This document shows, one piece after another, positions 41,774 through 41,844 of a stretch of 41,844 nucleotides of DNA. The notes beneath the pieces are model-generated. The model ran no database searches, was not told the DNA's origin, and worked only from the letters and a program-made list of their open reading frames with translations. Origin of the DNA: Candidatus Acidiferrum typicum (GTDB lineage: Bacteria; Acidobacteriota; Terriglobia; Acidiferrales; UBA7541). Made by a program: the position numbers and the translations under genes. Where the stretch lies: contig JAOAPV010000041.1 of assembly GCA_025463055.1 (NCBI GenBank), forward strand, positions 1 through 41,844, in the 5' to 3' direction. Position 1 is the first letter of the stretch. Every line of letters starts with the position of its first letter.

Positions 41774-41844
41774 ATGAAAAGGCCCGTCCCGGTGGAATCT
41801 GCCTCGGCATTAATCGACGAGAGATCAACGAACTTGGGGACTGG
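41774..41844 (+). pseudogene. DUF1801-like gene start, apparently frameshifted, cut by window edge
   Basis: From the ATG at 41774 (GGAG 6 bases upstream) the frame reads MKRPVPVESASALIDER. The sequence that should follow in this family (INELGDWRG) is present as INELGDW but one frame over, from 41824 to the end. One base seems to be missing near 41822-41824. DUF1801 genes often accompany ArsR-SRPBCC-DoxX sets, which supports the call. With only 71 bases visible it could also be a sequencing error in an intact gene. The 157 bases before it (41617-41773) show no gene. Confidence 0.5.

Noticed and set aside
41469-41828. 119-codon open frame on the minus strand opposite the DoxX gene
   Set aside because: It is a shadow of a very GC-rich gene with a clear ribosome site on the plus strand; the protein shows no fold.

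Overview
The window looks like chromosome from an Acidobacteriota bacterium, probably the Terriglobia/Koribacter side. This is inferred from gene content and has not been confirmed by any search. The signs are a large secreted sedolisin (S53) with bacterial Ig repeats, a secretin fused to TPR and cohesin-like parts, small PilZ proteins, DUF4199 and membrane LuxR genes, a 'CHPERSEG'-type dispersed repeat, and moderately high GC. Most of it is ordinary housekeeping DNA in short operons.

Left part (1-7.4 kb), all on the minus strand: the truncated gap gene, an exported protein of unknown function with a BamE/SmpA-like tail, a GHMP-type sugar kinase, thymidine kinase with a YjjX-type nucleotide phosphatase upstream, a Tat-exported amidase and an XRE regulator. 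Next (7.8-12.1 kb) come the secreted sedolisin and two overlapping PilZ genes. From 12.2 to 17.6 kb lie a ChbG/HpnK deacetylase overlapping a polyprenyl-phosphate-type glycosyltransferase, a tryptophan 2,3-dioxygenase-like protein, a flavin-reductase-domain protein divergent from an F420:NADP oxidoreductase, a DUF5996 protein and PurS.

Middle (17.7-34.6 kb): glmS, a POTRA-only exported protein, larE, a DUF4097 lipoprotein, a histone-deacetylase-like enzyme, and a minus-strand run larC-metG-tatD-polyprenyl synthase. After these come argS and the minus-strand set smpB-pepA-exported agmatinase-like protein. LarE and LarC together imply that the cell makes the nickel-pincer cofactor; larB and larA are not in view.

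Right part (34.7-41.8 kb): a secretin lipoprotein followed by two pseudopilins (a partial type II secretion or type IV pilus-like module), then a minus-strand LuxR / VOC-pseudogene / DUF4199 group. A tRNA 3'-end remnant with its terminator lies at about 39.9 kb. To its right is an ArsR-SRPBCC-DoxX-DUF1801 cassette with noticeably higher GC, which looks like the inner edge of an integrated element.

The items most worth a second look are: the Ig domain of the sedolisin interrupted by two membrane segments and a lipobox-like Cys; the tRNA remnant and island edge; the VOC pseudogene decayed by one nonsense change and one frameshift; a set of genes with a -10 hexamer placed for leaderless transcription; the exported agmatinase; and the divergent tryptophan-dioxygenase-like protein. 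No CRISPR array, complete tRNA, rRNA or intact insertion sequence was seen.
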